Assembly (NCBI RefSeq): GCF_016864575.1
Contig: NZ_CP044126.1
Span: 744,001-808,000, forward strand
Origin: Rhizobium sp. BG4
Lineage (GTDB): Bacteria > Pseudomonadota > Alphaproteobacteria > Rhizobiales > Rhizobiaceae
Reading direction: 5' to 3'
DNA: 64,000 nucleotides
Shown: piece after piece, positions 18,193 through 26,896 of the stretch
How the letters are laid out: each line of letters starts with the position of its first letter
Numbering within the stretch: position 1 is the stretch's first letter
Program-made: the position numbers and the translations under genes
The notes under the pieces: generated by a model
The model's input: the letters and a program-made list of their open reading frames with translations, nothing else
What the model was told of the DNA's origin: nothing
Database searches by the model: none

Positions 18193-19503
18193 TCAGAGAG
18201 CGCCAGCGTCCTTGAGGATGTTGGTCGCCTTGTCGGCTGCAGCGTCGAGCGCTTCCTTGGAAGTCTTGTCGCCCAGGATGGCCGACTGCAGTTCCGGATA
18301 GACCGCGTTGGAAATCTCGATCCATTCAGGCGTGCGCGGAACCGGGAAGGCATGCTTCATGGCTTCCTGGAAGGCGCCGAGAGCTTCCTTCTTGTAAGGG
18401 TCGCTCGCAGCCTGCTGGATATCCCAATCCCAGACCGCCTTGCGGGTCGGCAGCGTGCCGTTCGCAGCTTCGATCTTCTGCGAATCCTCATTGGTGAGGA
18501 ACCAGACGAGCGAGGCCGCCGCATCCTTGTGTTCGCAGGCTTCGGTGACCGAGAAGCCGTGGTGACCGGACCAGCCGGTCCGCTTGCCGGAAGAACCGGC
18601 AGGCTGGACGATCACGCCGACATTGCCGGCAATCTTCGAGTTCTTCGGGTCGTTGAAGTAAGCAGCCCAACCAGGCCAGTCGAGATCGAGCGCCACGGTG
18701 CCCGAGGCGAAGCCGGCGCCGAGGTCATCCCAGAGGTAGTTGGTCGTGCCGGCCGGAACAGCCTTCGCCTTGTACATGTTCACGAACCAGTCGAGCGCGC
18801 GAACACCGGCATCCGAGTTGAAGGCCGGCTTGCCGTCCTTGTCGAGATATTCGCCGCCCTCGGCGACCAGCATTTCGAAGAAGCGGCCGTTGATCGCCTC
18901 TTCCTTACCGGGGAACTGTGTGCCGAAGAAATTCGGCGGATTGGAGAAGAAGATCGCCTGGTCGGAAACCTGCTTCCAGGTGTCCGGCGGCGTCAGGTCG
19001 TAGCCGTACTTTTCCTTGAAGGCCTTCTTTTTGGCTTCGTCGGTATAGAGGCTCTTCTGGTAATACATGGCCGACACGTCGAACTGGGCGCGCGGCAGCA
19101 TGACCAGCTTGTCGTCGATCGTCGAAGCGGAGATCGTCGAGTCAACGAACTTGGCGATTTCATCGGCCGGCAGAAGCGGCTTCAGGTCGGTATAGAGGCC
19201 TTCGTAGATCGGCGCGAAGGACGAATGGTTGGAACCGACGCACCACTTGATGTCGCCCGAAGCCAAATCCGACTTCATTTCCTTGTCGAGCTCGAAATAG
19301 TTCTTCTTCGAGAGAACGTTGACCTTGGCGCCGGTCTCCTTCTCCCACTCGGCGATGCGCGCATAGAGCGGCTCGTACTGCTGGCCGCCGATCAGCTTGG
19401 CATCGATGGTCACACCTTCGAACTTGCCCGGCAGATCGGCCGCATTGGCCACGGATGCAAATAGCGAAATCCCAGCCGCGAGGCTGGCTATCAATCTTTT
19501 CAT
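18193..19503 (-). CDS. Sugar ABC transporter substrate-binding protein (CUT1)
   Basis: This 436-residue periplasmic binding protein has signal peptide MKRLIASLAAGISLFASVANA, then a mature domain starting ADLPGKFEG. The start at 19503 has GGAGGAGAGG upstream; an ATG 11 codons earlier is out of register with that site. It is the first gene of the leftward operon (binding protein, two permeases, ATPase, dehydratase, mutarotase, Gfo/Idh, MaoC, SDR, FAH). It is divergent from the IclR regulator, with a palindromic IclR-like site 49 bp upstream. The expected ligand is a 6-deoxy sugar or a glycoside of one, inferred from the enzymes. Confidence 0.93.
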   Translation of the reverse strand: MKRLIASLAAGISLFASVANAADLPGKFEGVTIDAKLIGGQQYEPLYARIAEWEKETGAKVNVLSKKNYFELDKEMKSDLASGDIKWCVGSNHSSFAPIYEGLYTDLKPLLPADEIAKFVDSTISASTIDDKLVMLPRAQFDVSAMYYQKSLYTDEAKKKAFKEKYGYDLTPPDTWKQVSDQAIFFSNPPNFFGTQFPGKEEAINGRFFEMLVAEGGEYLDKDGKPAFNSDAGVRALDWFVNMYKAKAVPAGTTNYLWDDLGAGFASGTVALDLDWPGWAAYFNDPKNSKIAGNVGVIVQPAGSSGKRTGWSGHHGFSVTEACEHKDAAASLVWFLTNEDSQKIEAANGTLPTRKAVWDWDIQQAASDPYKKEALGAFQEAMKHAFPVPRTPEWIEISNAVYPELQSAILGDKTSKEALDAAADKATNILKDAGAL

Positions 19504-19550
19504 ATTCCTCTCCTCCACAACGGCGACCTTGTTCAAGTTCGCCGAATCTC

Positions 19551-19562
19551 CTCACATATGAG
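19551..19562. promoter_or_regulatory. Putative IclR operator
   Basis: CTCACATATGAG has palindromic ends (CTCA and TGAG) around a CATATG-like core. The same 11-mer, TCACATATGAG, recurs at 24298-24308, in the same orientation and at a similar distance (about 40-50 bp) upstream of the start of another leftward operon. Both sites flank the IclR gene at 19671, so they are good candidates for its binding sites. Confidence 0.5.
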
Positions 19563-19670
19563 TTTTATGTTTATATACAAACGACAAGAAAGTTCCTGCG
19601 TCAAGCGGAACTTTCCCTTCTCGAATGGTCCGTCTGCGTATATGCAACTATCATTCATGGGAGATCGCAC

Positions 19671-20456
19671 ATGGACATGGATGACGCAGACCGCTACCGC
19701 GCCCCGGCGCTCGACAAGGGTCTCGACATTTTGGAACTGCTGGCCAGCGTCGAGGACGGCCTGACGCAGGCGGAAATATCGAAGCGGCTCGACCGCAGCC
19801 CGAACGAGTTCTACCGCATGCTCGACCGCCTGGTGCGCCGCGGCTATGTGACGAAGCTCGAAGGCGATCGCTTTGCGCTGACGCTGAAGCTCTTCGGCCT
19901 GTCGCAGCTGCATGCGCCGACCCGCCGCCTGGCATCCTTCGCGACGCCGCTGATGCGCGATCTGGCGCAGAAGAGCCGGCAGGCAAACCATCTTGCTGTC
20001 TTCGACCGCGGCTATGCCGTTGTCATCGCTCAGCAGGAAGCGCCGGATTATTGGGGCATTTCGATCCGCGTCGGCTCGCATGTGAACCTGTTCGACACCG
20101 GCTCCGGTCACGTCCTGCTGGCCTTCCGGGATGCCGAAGAGCGCGAATTGATGATCGCGGAGCATGTGCGCAGCAAGGACGATCCGCGGCTAACGCCCGA
20201 ATTCTACGAGCGGCTCGACCAGATCCGCGAGCGGGGCTACGAGATGATGGCGAGCGCCCAGACGGCCGGCGTCTACAACCTCTCGGCACCGATCTTGGGA
20301 CCGGACGGACGCGGCATCGCCGCTCTCACCTGCCCCTATATCGCGCTGGTCAACGCACCAAGCGCGCCTGACATCACCCGCACGATCACCCACCTGCAGA
20401 AGACGGCGGAACAGCTGTCGCTGCTCGTCGGATCCGATGTCAACGTGAAGTTCTAG
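19671..20456 (+). CDS. IclR-family transcriptional regulator
   Basis: This 261-residue regulator has an N-terminal winged helix (ALDKGLDILELLASVEDGLT, then KRLDRSPNEFYRMLDRLVRR) at about residues 10-75 and a C-terminal IclR effector domain. The start MDMDDADRY at 19671 is preceded by GGGAGA; the frame is open further upstream but overlaps the divergent promoter. It is divergent from the ten-gene transport/catabolic operon and followed by the lactonase-like gene, and its likely operator occurs before two operons. It probably senses a pathway intermediate; whether it activates or represses is unknown. Confidence 0.92.
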   Translation: MDMDDADRYRAPALDKGLDILELLASVEDGLTQAEISKRLDRSPNEFYRMLDRLVRRGYVTKLEGDRFALTLKLFGLSQLHAPTRRLASFATPLMRDLAQKSRQANHLAVFDRGYAVVIAQQEAPDYWGISIRVGSHVNLFDTGSGHVLLAFRDAEERELMIAEHVRSKDDPRLTPEFYERLDQIRERGYEMMASAQTAGVYNLSAPILGPDGRGIAALTCPYIALVNAPSAPDITRTITHLQKTAEQLSLLVGSDVNVKF

Positions 20457-20510
20457 GCCTATTTCTTATCTGAATGATCTCTGCATAAGCCGCAAAACGG
20501 GGAGGACGCT

Positions 20511-21350
20511 TTGCTTATCGACACCCACCTGCACCTGATCAACAAGTCGAAACTGAACTATCCCTGGCTCTCCGCAGTCCCGGCGCTCAATCAGGACTTC
20601 CTCTACAGCACCTATGCGACGGAAGCTCGGCGCTGCGGCATCGATGCGGCGCTGCATATGGAAGTCGACGTCTATCCCGGCGAAATCCAGCGGGAGACGG
20701 ATGTCGTCCGGGAGCTTTCGCAGGGTGACGGCAATCTGATCCGCGGCGTCATCGCCTCCTGCCGCCCCGAGGAGGAAGGCTTTGCAGCCTATCTTGAGTG
20801 TCAAGTGGCCGATCCCTTCGTGAAGGGCTTCCGGCGCGTTCTCCACGTCGTTCCGGATGATCTCTCCGAAGGCGCCCTGTTTCGCGAAAACATCAAGCGC
20901 ATGTCGGGCACCGGCCTGACCTTCGACCTCTGCGTTTTGCCGCATCAGATGACGCGGGCGATGGCGCTCGTCGATCTGGCGCCGGATGTGCAATTCATCC
21001 TCGATCACTGCGGCGTTCCGGCGATCAGCAGCGGCGCGTACGACGCCTGGAACGATGGCATCCGGGACATGGCCAAGCGGCCGAACGTCATATGCAAGGT
21101 CTCGGGCATCGTCGCCTATGCGGATGCCGGGACCTGGGACGTCGAAACGCTGCGGCCCTATGTCGAGCATGTCACGTCAAGCTTTGGCTGGGATCGCCTC
21201 GTCTGGGGCAGCGACTGGCCGGTCTGCACGCTGGGCGGCGGCCTCTCGACCTGGGTGGCGACGACCCATGCTTTGTTCTCGGGCAATAGCGATAGCGAGC
21301 GGACGAAGGTCTTCTCGGGCAATGCCAGGAAGCTCTGGAATCTCGCTTGA
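20511..21350 (+). CDS. Amidohydrolase-family lactonase, probable L-fuconolactonase
   Basis: This 279-residue TIM-barrel protein of the amidohydrolase_2 family has the N-terminal metal motif IDTHLHL, FILDHCGVP in the middle, CKVSG, and the C-terminal VWGSDWPVC with the catalytic aspartate. Members next to sugar-acid dehydratases hydrolyse sugar lactones such as L-fucono-1,5-lactone. The start is TTG at 20511, with GGGGAGGA 5 bases upstream. It follows the IclR gene by 54 bp and is probably co-transcribed with it. It would supply the acid for the dehydratase encoded at 14075. Confidence 0.85.
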   Translation: MLIDTHLHLINKSKLNYPWLSAVPALNQDFLYSTYATEARRCGIDAALHMEVDVYPGEIQRETDVVRELSQGDGNLIRGVIASCRPEEEGFAAYLECQVADPFVKGFRRVLHVVPDDLSEGALFRENIKRMSGTGLTFDLCVLPHQMTRAMALVDLAPDVQFILDHCGVPAISSGAYDAWNDGIRDMAKRPNVICKVSGIVAYADAGTWDVETLRPYVEHVTSSFGWDRLVWGSDWPVCTLGGGLSTWVATTHALFSGNSDSERTKVFSGNARKLWNLA

Positions 21351-21407
21351 CCGGAAGACGTGGCGCGCGCTCCCTGACAGGGAAACGGGCGCCACGACAG
21401 CAGGGCT

Positions 21408-22538
21408 TCAGAAGCTCTCTGCAAAGAGCCTGTTCAGATCGGCGGCGATCACGGCTGAGCTCTCTTTCCCGTTCAGCCCTTCGTTCAGCCTGTCGGATCC
21501 CCGCTGCTGGAAGGCCATGTAACCGTCGTGGCGGGGCCGGACCCAAGCGCCCTCGAGAGTGGCGCGGGTACCGCGGTAGAAGTCGGCTGTCGCCGCATTC
21601 GCAGCGTCGTCTTCCCATGCAGCGGCATGCCCGGCCTGACCGCCCGAGCTCGTATAGAGACTGCGCTGGATGTCCGCGCCGGAGATCCAGTAGGCGAAGT
21701 CGAGCGCCTGCTGCGGATGGCTTGAGAAGGCCGAAACCGCAATGCCGGTGCCACCCAGCGCCGAACCGACCGGACCGAGATTTCCGGCGACCGGAATGTC
21801 GGCGAACTTGATCAGCCTCTCGCGGAAACCGTCGATCGAATAGTTGATGTAGCCGTAGATCAACGGCACGCAGGCAATCGGGCTATCGGCAAGCGCCATG
21901 CGCTCGAAGACAGCGATCGGATCCATCTCGAAACATTCGGGGTCGATGAGGTCAGCTATCTCCCGCATCATTTCAACCGTCTCCGCACCAGCGGCGGGAT
22001 CGATCAATTGACCGGCCTCGGTCCGGCATGGATGCCCGCGATTGGCCGACAGCGTATAGAAGGTCATCAGCGTATGCGGCGGGCGGAGCGGCAGCAGCAC
22101 CTGCCCTTTTCGGGCGAGCTCGAGAACTTCCTGCCAGGTCGCGGCGGGCTTTTCGATCCGGTCCGGACGGTAGGCCTGCACCTGCGTTGCGGCATCGATC
22201 GGGAAGCCCCATTGGCGCCCGTCCCAGAGATAACTCGGATAGGAGGCGCCGACGCTGCCTTTCTTCAAGGCTTCGCGCTCGGCCTCGCGGCCGGACACAT
22301 CGAGCGGCAACAGGCACTTCTCGCCAGTGATCTGGCCCACATGCGGGTGGTCGATGACGATCAGGTCATAGGCGCGCGCCAGCTCCTCGACCGGATAGGT
22401 CTCGAAGTCCTGCAGCGACCGCTTTTCCCAATGGATTGCAGTGCCCGTCTGTTCCTCGAACAGCCGCGAGCATGCAACCATCGGGTCGTAGCCGCGCGGA
22501 TGGTTCCAGGTCATTCCCTTCAGCGTGATCTTGCTCAT
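21408..22538 (-). CDS. Substrate-binding-protein-like protein without signal peptide
   Basis: This 376-residue protein resembles family-1 extracellular solute-binding proteins (for example PAATWQEVLELARKGQ and the ending with SGADIQRSLYTSSGG), but starts MSKITLKGMTWNHPRGYDP, with no signal peptide, lipobox or membrane segment. Its ATG overlaps the stop of the CoA-transferase gene by 4 bp (22535-22538), so a longer secreted form is not possible in this frame without running into that gene. It is the last gene of a three-gene leftward operon with the CoA-transferase and a MaoC-like gene. A cytoplasmic ligand-binding role is suggested; no function is assigned. Confidence 0.8.
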   Translation of the reverse strand: MSKITLKGMTWNHPRGYDPMVACSRLFEEQTGTAIHWEKRSLQDFETYPVEELARAYDLIVIDHPHVGQITGEKCLLPLDVSGREAEREALKKGSVGASYPSYLWDGRQWGFPIDAATQVQAYRPDRIEKPAATWQEVLELARKGQVLLPLRPPHTLMTFYTLSANRGHPCRTEAGQLIDPAAGAETVEMMREIADLIDPECFEMDPIAVFERMALADSPIACVPLIYGYINYSIDGFRERLIKFADIPVAGNLGPVGSALGGTGIAVSAFSSHPQQALDFAYWISGADIQRSLYTSSGGQAGHAAAWEDDAANAATADFYRGTRATLEGAWVRPRHDGYMAFQQRGSDRLNEGLNGKESSAVIAADLNRLFAESF

Positions 22539-23695
22539 AGCCCGAACTCCTCGCGGATGGCCGCGCTATGCTCTCCGATGCGCGGCGCAGCGCGATGAAA
22601 GACCGGCCGGGCGCCATCGACGCGGAGCGGCGAGCGGGTGGTCAGAATGGAAACGTTGTCCTCGCGGGTCACCGTCTGCAGCATATCGAGCGACTTGAAA
22701 CCGTCGCTCTCCATCAGTTCGTTCCAGTTCAGCACCTTGGCGCACCAGATATCGGCGGGCTCCAGGATCGCCAGCCACTCGTCGATGGTCTTCGTGGCAA
22801 TCCGCCTGGCGATCAGCTCCTTGATCAGGTCACGCTGCTGGAACCAGCTTGAGGGATCGTCGCGATAGGGATCGAGCTCCGGCATTTCCAGAAGATCGGC
22901 GAGCTTCGGGATCGGCGTCATGGCGATCGCCAGATAGCCGTCCGCAGCGGCGTAGACGCCATAGGGAGCCGCGAGATAGGCATGGGCGCTGCGGAAATTC
23001 GACCGCTTCGGCAGCCGCTTGCCATCGTTCAGATGCGTGGTCAGCACCTCGAACTGGAAGTCGACGAGCGCTTCGAGCAGGCTGGTCTCGACATGCGCGC
23101 CCTTGCCGGTGATGCCCCGGCGAACGAGGGCCGCAAGGATACCCTGACAGGTGGCGGCACCGGCGAGCATATCGCCGATCGCCAGACCGAAGGGCACCGG
23201 TCCCTGGTCCTCATCGCCATTCAGCCACATCACACCGGAGCGCGATTGCGCCAAGAGATCCTGGCCGGGACGCTTCACCCAGGGGCCTTCTTCCCCATAG
23301 CCGCTGATCGACGCGTAGACGAGGCGCGGGTTGATCTCTTTCACCGCATCATAGTGCAGGCCGAGCCGCTCGATGACACCCGGCCGGAAGTTCTGGATCA
23401 GCACATCGGCCTTCAGAAGCAGCGTGCGCAGCGCCTTCAGGTCGGCCTCGTTCTTCAGGTCGATCGCCAGGCTTTCCTTGGCGCGGTTGATGGCGTGGAA
23501 GATCGTCGAGTCACCGCCGATTTCGGTGTCGCTGAGATAGAGCCGGCGCGAGAGATCGCCGCCGTCGGGCCGCTCGATCTTGATGACCCGCGCACCGAGA
23601 TCCATCAGGCGCAGCGAACAATAGGGGCCGGAGAGGAACTGGCTCATGTCGACGACGACAAGGCCGCTCAGGGGAAGATCGCTGGATTGCGTCAT
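22535..23695 (-). CDS. CaiB/BaiF family CoA-transferase
   Basis: This 386-residue class III CoA-transferase moves CoA between carboxylic acids. It shows the N-terminal VVVDMSQFLSGPYCS, DLGARVIKIE, a conserved NRAKESLAIDLK block, FRPGVIERLGL, and GQDLLAQ carrying the catalytic Asp expected near residue 170. Length is typical for the family (about 380-410). It overlaps the downstream gene by 4 bp and follows the MaoC-like gene by 6 bp. Together with that dehydratase it suggests activation and hydration of a pathway-derived organic acid as its CoA ester; the acid is not identifiable. Confidence 0.92.
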   Translation of the reverse strand: MTQSSDLPLSGLVVVDMSQFLSGPYCSLRLMDLGARVIKIERPDGGDLSRRLYLSDTEIGGDSTIFHAINRAKESLAIDLKNEADLKALRTLLLKADVLIQNFRPGVIERLGLHYDAVKEINPRLVYASISGYGEEGPWVKRPGQDLLAQSRSGVMWLNGDEDQGPVPFGLAIGDMLAGAATCQGILAALVRRGITGKGAHVETSLLEALVDFQFEVLTTHLNDGKRLPKRSNFRSAHAYLAAPYGVYAAADGYLAIAMTPIPKLADLLEMPELDPYRDDPSSWFQQRDLIKELIARRIATKTIDEWLAILEPADIWCAKVLNWNELMESDGFKSLDMLQTVTREDNVSILTTRSPLRVDGARPVFHRAAPRIGEHSAAIREEFGL

Positions 23696-23701
23696 TGCAT
23701 C

Positions 23702-24256
<555 letters not shown>

Positions 24257-24281
24257 GCCTCCTCCCGGCAATGAGTTTTCT

Positions 24282-24308
24282 TATGTGAAGATCATTTTCA
24301 CATATGAG
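24282..24308. promoter_or_regulatory. Putative IclR operator with perfect inverted repeat
   Basis: TATGTGAA (24282-24289) and TTCACATA (24297-24304) form a perfect 8-bp inverted repeat with a 7-bp spacer. It overlaps the 11-mer TCACATATGAG (24298-24308), also found before the binding-protein gene at 19552-19562. It lies 26-52 bp upstream of the MaoC-like start at 24256. The most likely binder is the IclR regulator at 19671. Confidence 0.5.
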
Positions 24309-24575
24309 TGATCTTTGCAAGTCCCGTAAGTTTGTGCCAAGACAGAAGGCGCGGCGTGAATGCCGCGAGCGCTGGGAGGCAGAGAGAGAATGAGAGCCGC
24401 AGATTCATCAACCGCGCCGCATCGATGTGTATAAAGGCGGTAGCGGCCTTGATATCTTCAGCCGCGCCGCGCCAAACTCTTAAAATAGGGGAGCGCGCTC
24501 CATCCATAATGGGATGCGCCGCCGATCAATCCCAAGCAAGCAGAGCCCTGCGACAACGAGATTCTGGTCCAAAAC
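24309..24575 (+). other. Intergenic leader with a possible 14-codon ORF
   Basis: No gene of normal size lies between the IclR-like site and the lactate dehydrogenase. A small frame, ATG 24390 to TAA 24434, is preceded by GGGAGGCAGAGAGAGA, a ribosome site better than the one in front of the real downstream gene. It encodes MRAADSSTAPHRCV. It could be a leader peptide, a decayed gene start, or chance. Confidence 0.2.
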
Positions 24576-25721
24576 ATGCGCCTTACGGATTGCCATAACT
24601 TCCACGACTTCCGCCGCCTCGCGAAGCGCCGCCTTCCGGGCCCGATCTTCAACTACATCGATGGCGCGGCTGACGACGAGGTGACCTACCGGCGCAACAC
24701 ATCCTCCTTCGAAAGCTGCGATCTGCTGCCGAGCGTTCTGCGCGGCGTGAGCAATGTCGATATGTCGGTCACGGTTATGGGCCAGCGGCTGGCGATGCCG
24801 GTCTATTGCTCGCCGACGGCGCTGCAGCGGCTGTTCCATCACGAGGGCGAGCGCGCCGTGGCGCGTGCCGCCGGCAAGTTCGGCACGATGTTCGGCGTCT
24901 CCTCGCTGGGCACGGTGAGCCTCGAAGAGGCGCGGCGGATCAGCGGCGCGCCGCAGGTCTACCAGTTCTATTTCCACAAGGACCGCGGCCTCAATCGCGA
25001 GATGATGGCGCGCGCCAAGGAAGCGGGCGTCCAGGTGATGATGCTGACCGTCGACAGCATCACCGGCGGCAACCGCGAGCGCGACAAGCGCACCGGCTTC
25101 TCCATCCCCTTCCGGCTGAACCTCGCGGGCATCGCGCAATTCGCCGTCAAGCCGGGCTGGGCACTCAATTTCTTCACGCATGAGAAGTTCAAGCTGCCGC
25201 AGCTCGACAGCCATGTCGACATGGGCAGCGGCACCATGTCGATCAGCCGCTACTTCACCGAGATGCTCGATCCCGCCATGAACTGGGACGACGTCGCCGA
25301 GATGGTGAAGACCTGGGGCGGCCAGTTCTGCCTCAAGGGCATCATGACAGTCGAGGACGCCAAGCGCGCCATCGATATCGGCTGCACCGGCATCGTGCTG
25401 TCGAACCACGGCGGCCGCCAGCTCGACGGCTCGCGAAGCGGCTTCGACCAGCTGGCCGAAATCGTCGATGCTGTCGGCGACAAGATCGACGTGATGATCG
25501 ATGGCGGCGTGCAACGCGGCACGCATGTGCTGAAGGCGCTGTCCCTCGGCGCAAAAGCCGTCGGCCTCGGCCGCTACTACCTCTTCCCGCTGGCCGGTGC
25601 CGGCCAGGCCGGGGTGGAGCGGGCGCTGACGCTGATGCAGGCCGAGCTCGAGCGCGGCATGAAGCTGATGGGCTGCTCGTCGATCGACCAGCTAACCCGC
25701 GCGAACGTTCGTTTCCGCTAA
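24576..25721 (+). CDS. lldD: FMN-dependent alpha-hydroxy-acid dehydrogenase, probable L-lactate dehydrogenase
   Basis: This 381-residue TIM-barrel flavoenzyme of the LldD/glycolate-oxidase family shows the N-terminal DFRRLAKRRLPGPIFNYIDG, PTALQRLFHHEGE, active-site SNHGGRQLDG (His and Arg) and phosphate-binding DGGVQRGTHVLKAL, GRYYLF. It oxidises L-lactate or a related 2-hydroxy acid, passing electrons to the respiratory chain. The context fits: the FAH-type hydrolase of this block should release L-lactate and pyruvate, and this enzyme would turn the lactate to pyruvate. The ribosome site is weak. Specificity for lactate rather than mandelate or glycolate is inferred. Confidence 0.88.
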   Translation: MRLTDCHNFHDFRRLAKRRLPGPIFNYIDGAADDEVTYRRNTSSFESCDLLPSVLRGVSNVDMSVTVMGQRLAMPVYCSPTALQRLFHHEGERAVARAAGKFGTMFGVSSLGTVSLEEARRISGAPQVYQFYFHKDRGLNREMMARAKEAGVQVMMLTVDSITGGNRERDKRTGFSIPFRLNLAGIAQFAVKPGWALNFFTHEKFKLPQLDSHVDMGSGTMSISRYFTEMLDPAMNWDDVAEMVKTWGGQFCLKGIMTVEDAKRAIDIGCTGIVLSNHGGRQLDGSRSGFDQLAEIVDAVGDKIDVMIDGGVQRGTHVLKALSLGAKAVGLGRYYLFPLAGAGQAGVERALTLMQAELERGMKLMGCSSIDQLTRANVRFR

Positions 25722-25817
25722 TCCGGCCCTCGATCCGTTCACGATTGAGAGAGCAAGCGTTGTGTGTGACGGCACGGCGCGGTAGCTTGCCATGTCTTTT
25801 GAAATGGAGGATTTTCA

Positions 25818-26849
25818 ATGGATTATCGCAAGCTCGGCCCGAGCGGCACGATCGTGACCGCCTATTGCCTCGGGACCATGACATTCGGCGCGGAGTCGGA
25901 TGAGGCCACTTCGCACAAGCTGCTCGACGACTATTTCGCCTGGGGCGGCAATTTCATCGATACCGCCGACGTCTATAGCGCCGGCGTCTCCGAAGAGATC
26001 ACCGGCCGCTGGCTGAAGGTCCGACCTACTGAGGCCAAGCAGGCCGTGATCGCCACCAAGGGCCGCTTCCCGATGGGCGACGGACCTAACGACATCGGCC
26101 TGTCGCGCAAGCATCTGCATGCTGCGCTCAACGCCTCGCTGAAACGCCTCGGCGTCGATCACATCGATCTCTACCAGATGCATGCCTGGGACGCGCTGAC
26201 GCCGATTGAGGAGACGCTGCGCTTCCTCGACGACGCCGTTTCGGCCGGCAAGATCGGCTATTACGGCTTCTCGAACTATGTCGGCTGGCACATCGCCAAG
26301 GCCTCCGAGATCGCCAAGGCGCAGGGCTATACCCGCCCGGTCACGCTGCAGCCGCAGTACAATCTGCTGATGCGCGACATCGAACTCGAGATCGTCGCCG
26401 CCTGCCAGGATGCCGGCATGGGCCTGCTTCCCTGGTCGCCGCTCGGCGGCGGCTGGCTGACGGGCAAGTACAAGCGCGACCAGATGCCGACCGGTGCCAC
26501 CCGTCTCGGCGAAAATCCGAAGCGCGGCGGCGAGGCCTATGAGGCCCGCAATGCGCAAGAGCGCACCTGGGATATCATCGCCACTGTCGAGGAAATCGCC
26601 AGGGCACGGGGTGTCAGCATGGCGCAGGTTGCACTCGCCTGGGTCGCGGCGCGTCCGGCCGTCACCTCGGTCATTCTCGGCGCCCGCACCACCGAGCAGC
26701 TTGCCGACAATCTCGGCGCCGCCAAGCTGACGCTCTCGGATGAGGAAACGCAGCGCCTGACCGACATCAGCGCGCCGACGCCCGGCCAGTATCCCTACGG
26801 CGTCAACGGCACCAACCAGCGCCACCGCAAGATGGAAGGCGGGCGCTGA
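25818..26849 (+). CDS. Aldo/keto reductase
   Basis: This 343-residue NADP-dependent oxidoreductase has a TIM-barrel fold. Visible motifs are GTMTFG near residue 18, the catalytic D-x(4)-Y in FIDTADVYSAG, K in VIATKGRF, and H in DLYQMHAWD. The C-terminal part has LLPWSPLGGGWLTGKY and VILGARTTEQLADNLGA. A clear GGAGG precedes the ATG. In context it could oxidise the free deoxy sugar to its lactone, the otherwise missing first step; aldo/keto reductases are known to serve as aldose dehydrogenases. Detoxification of aldehydes is the alternative. It stands 96 bp after the lactate dehydrogenase. Confidence 0.88.
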   Translation: MDYRKLGPSGTIVTAYCLGTMTFGAESDEATSHKLLDDYFAWGGNFIDTADVYSAGVSEEITGRWLKVRPTEAKQAVIATKGRFPMGDGPNDIGLSRKHLHAALNASLKRLGVDHIDLYQMHAWDALTPIEETLRFLDDAVSAGKIGYYGFSNYVGWHIAKASEIAKAQGYTRPVTLQPQYNLLMRDIELEIVAACQDAGMGLLPWSPLGGGWLTGKYKRDQMPTGATRLGENPKRGGEAYEARNAQERTWDIIATVEEIARARGVSMAQVALAWVAARPAVTSVILGARTTEQLADNLGAAKLTLSDEETQRLTDISAPTPGQYPYGVNGTNQRHRKMEGGR

Positions 26850-26873
26850 AGCCCGGTTCACTGAAGATCTAGG

Positions 26874-26896
26874 GCGGCGTCAGATCCTGACGCCGC
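26874..26896. terminator. Inverted repeat at convergent gene ends
   Basis: GCGGCGTCAG (26874-26883) and CTGACGCCGC (26887-26896) form a perfect 10-bp stem with a 3-base loop. The stem overlaps the stop codon of the ATPase gene on the minus strand. It could end transcription from both sides, but neither side has a U-run, so factor-independent termination is uncertain. Confidence 0.4.
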
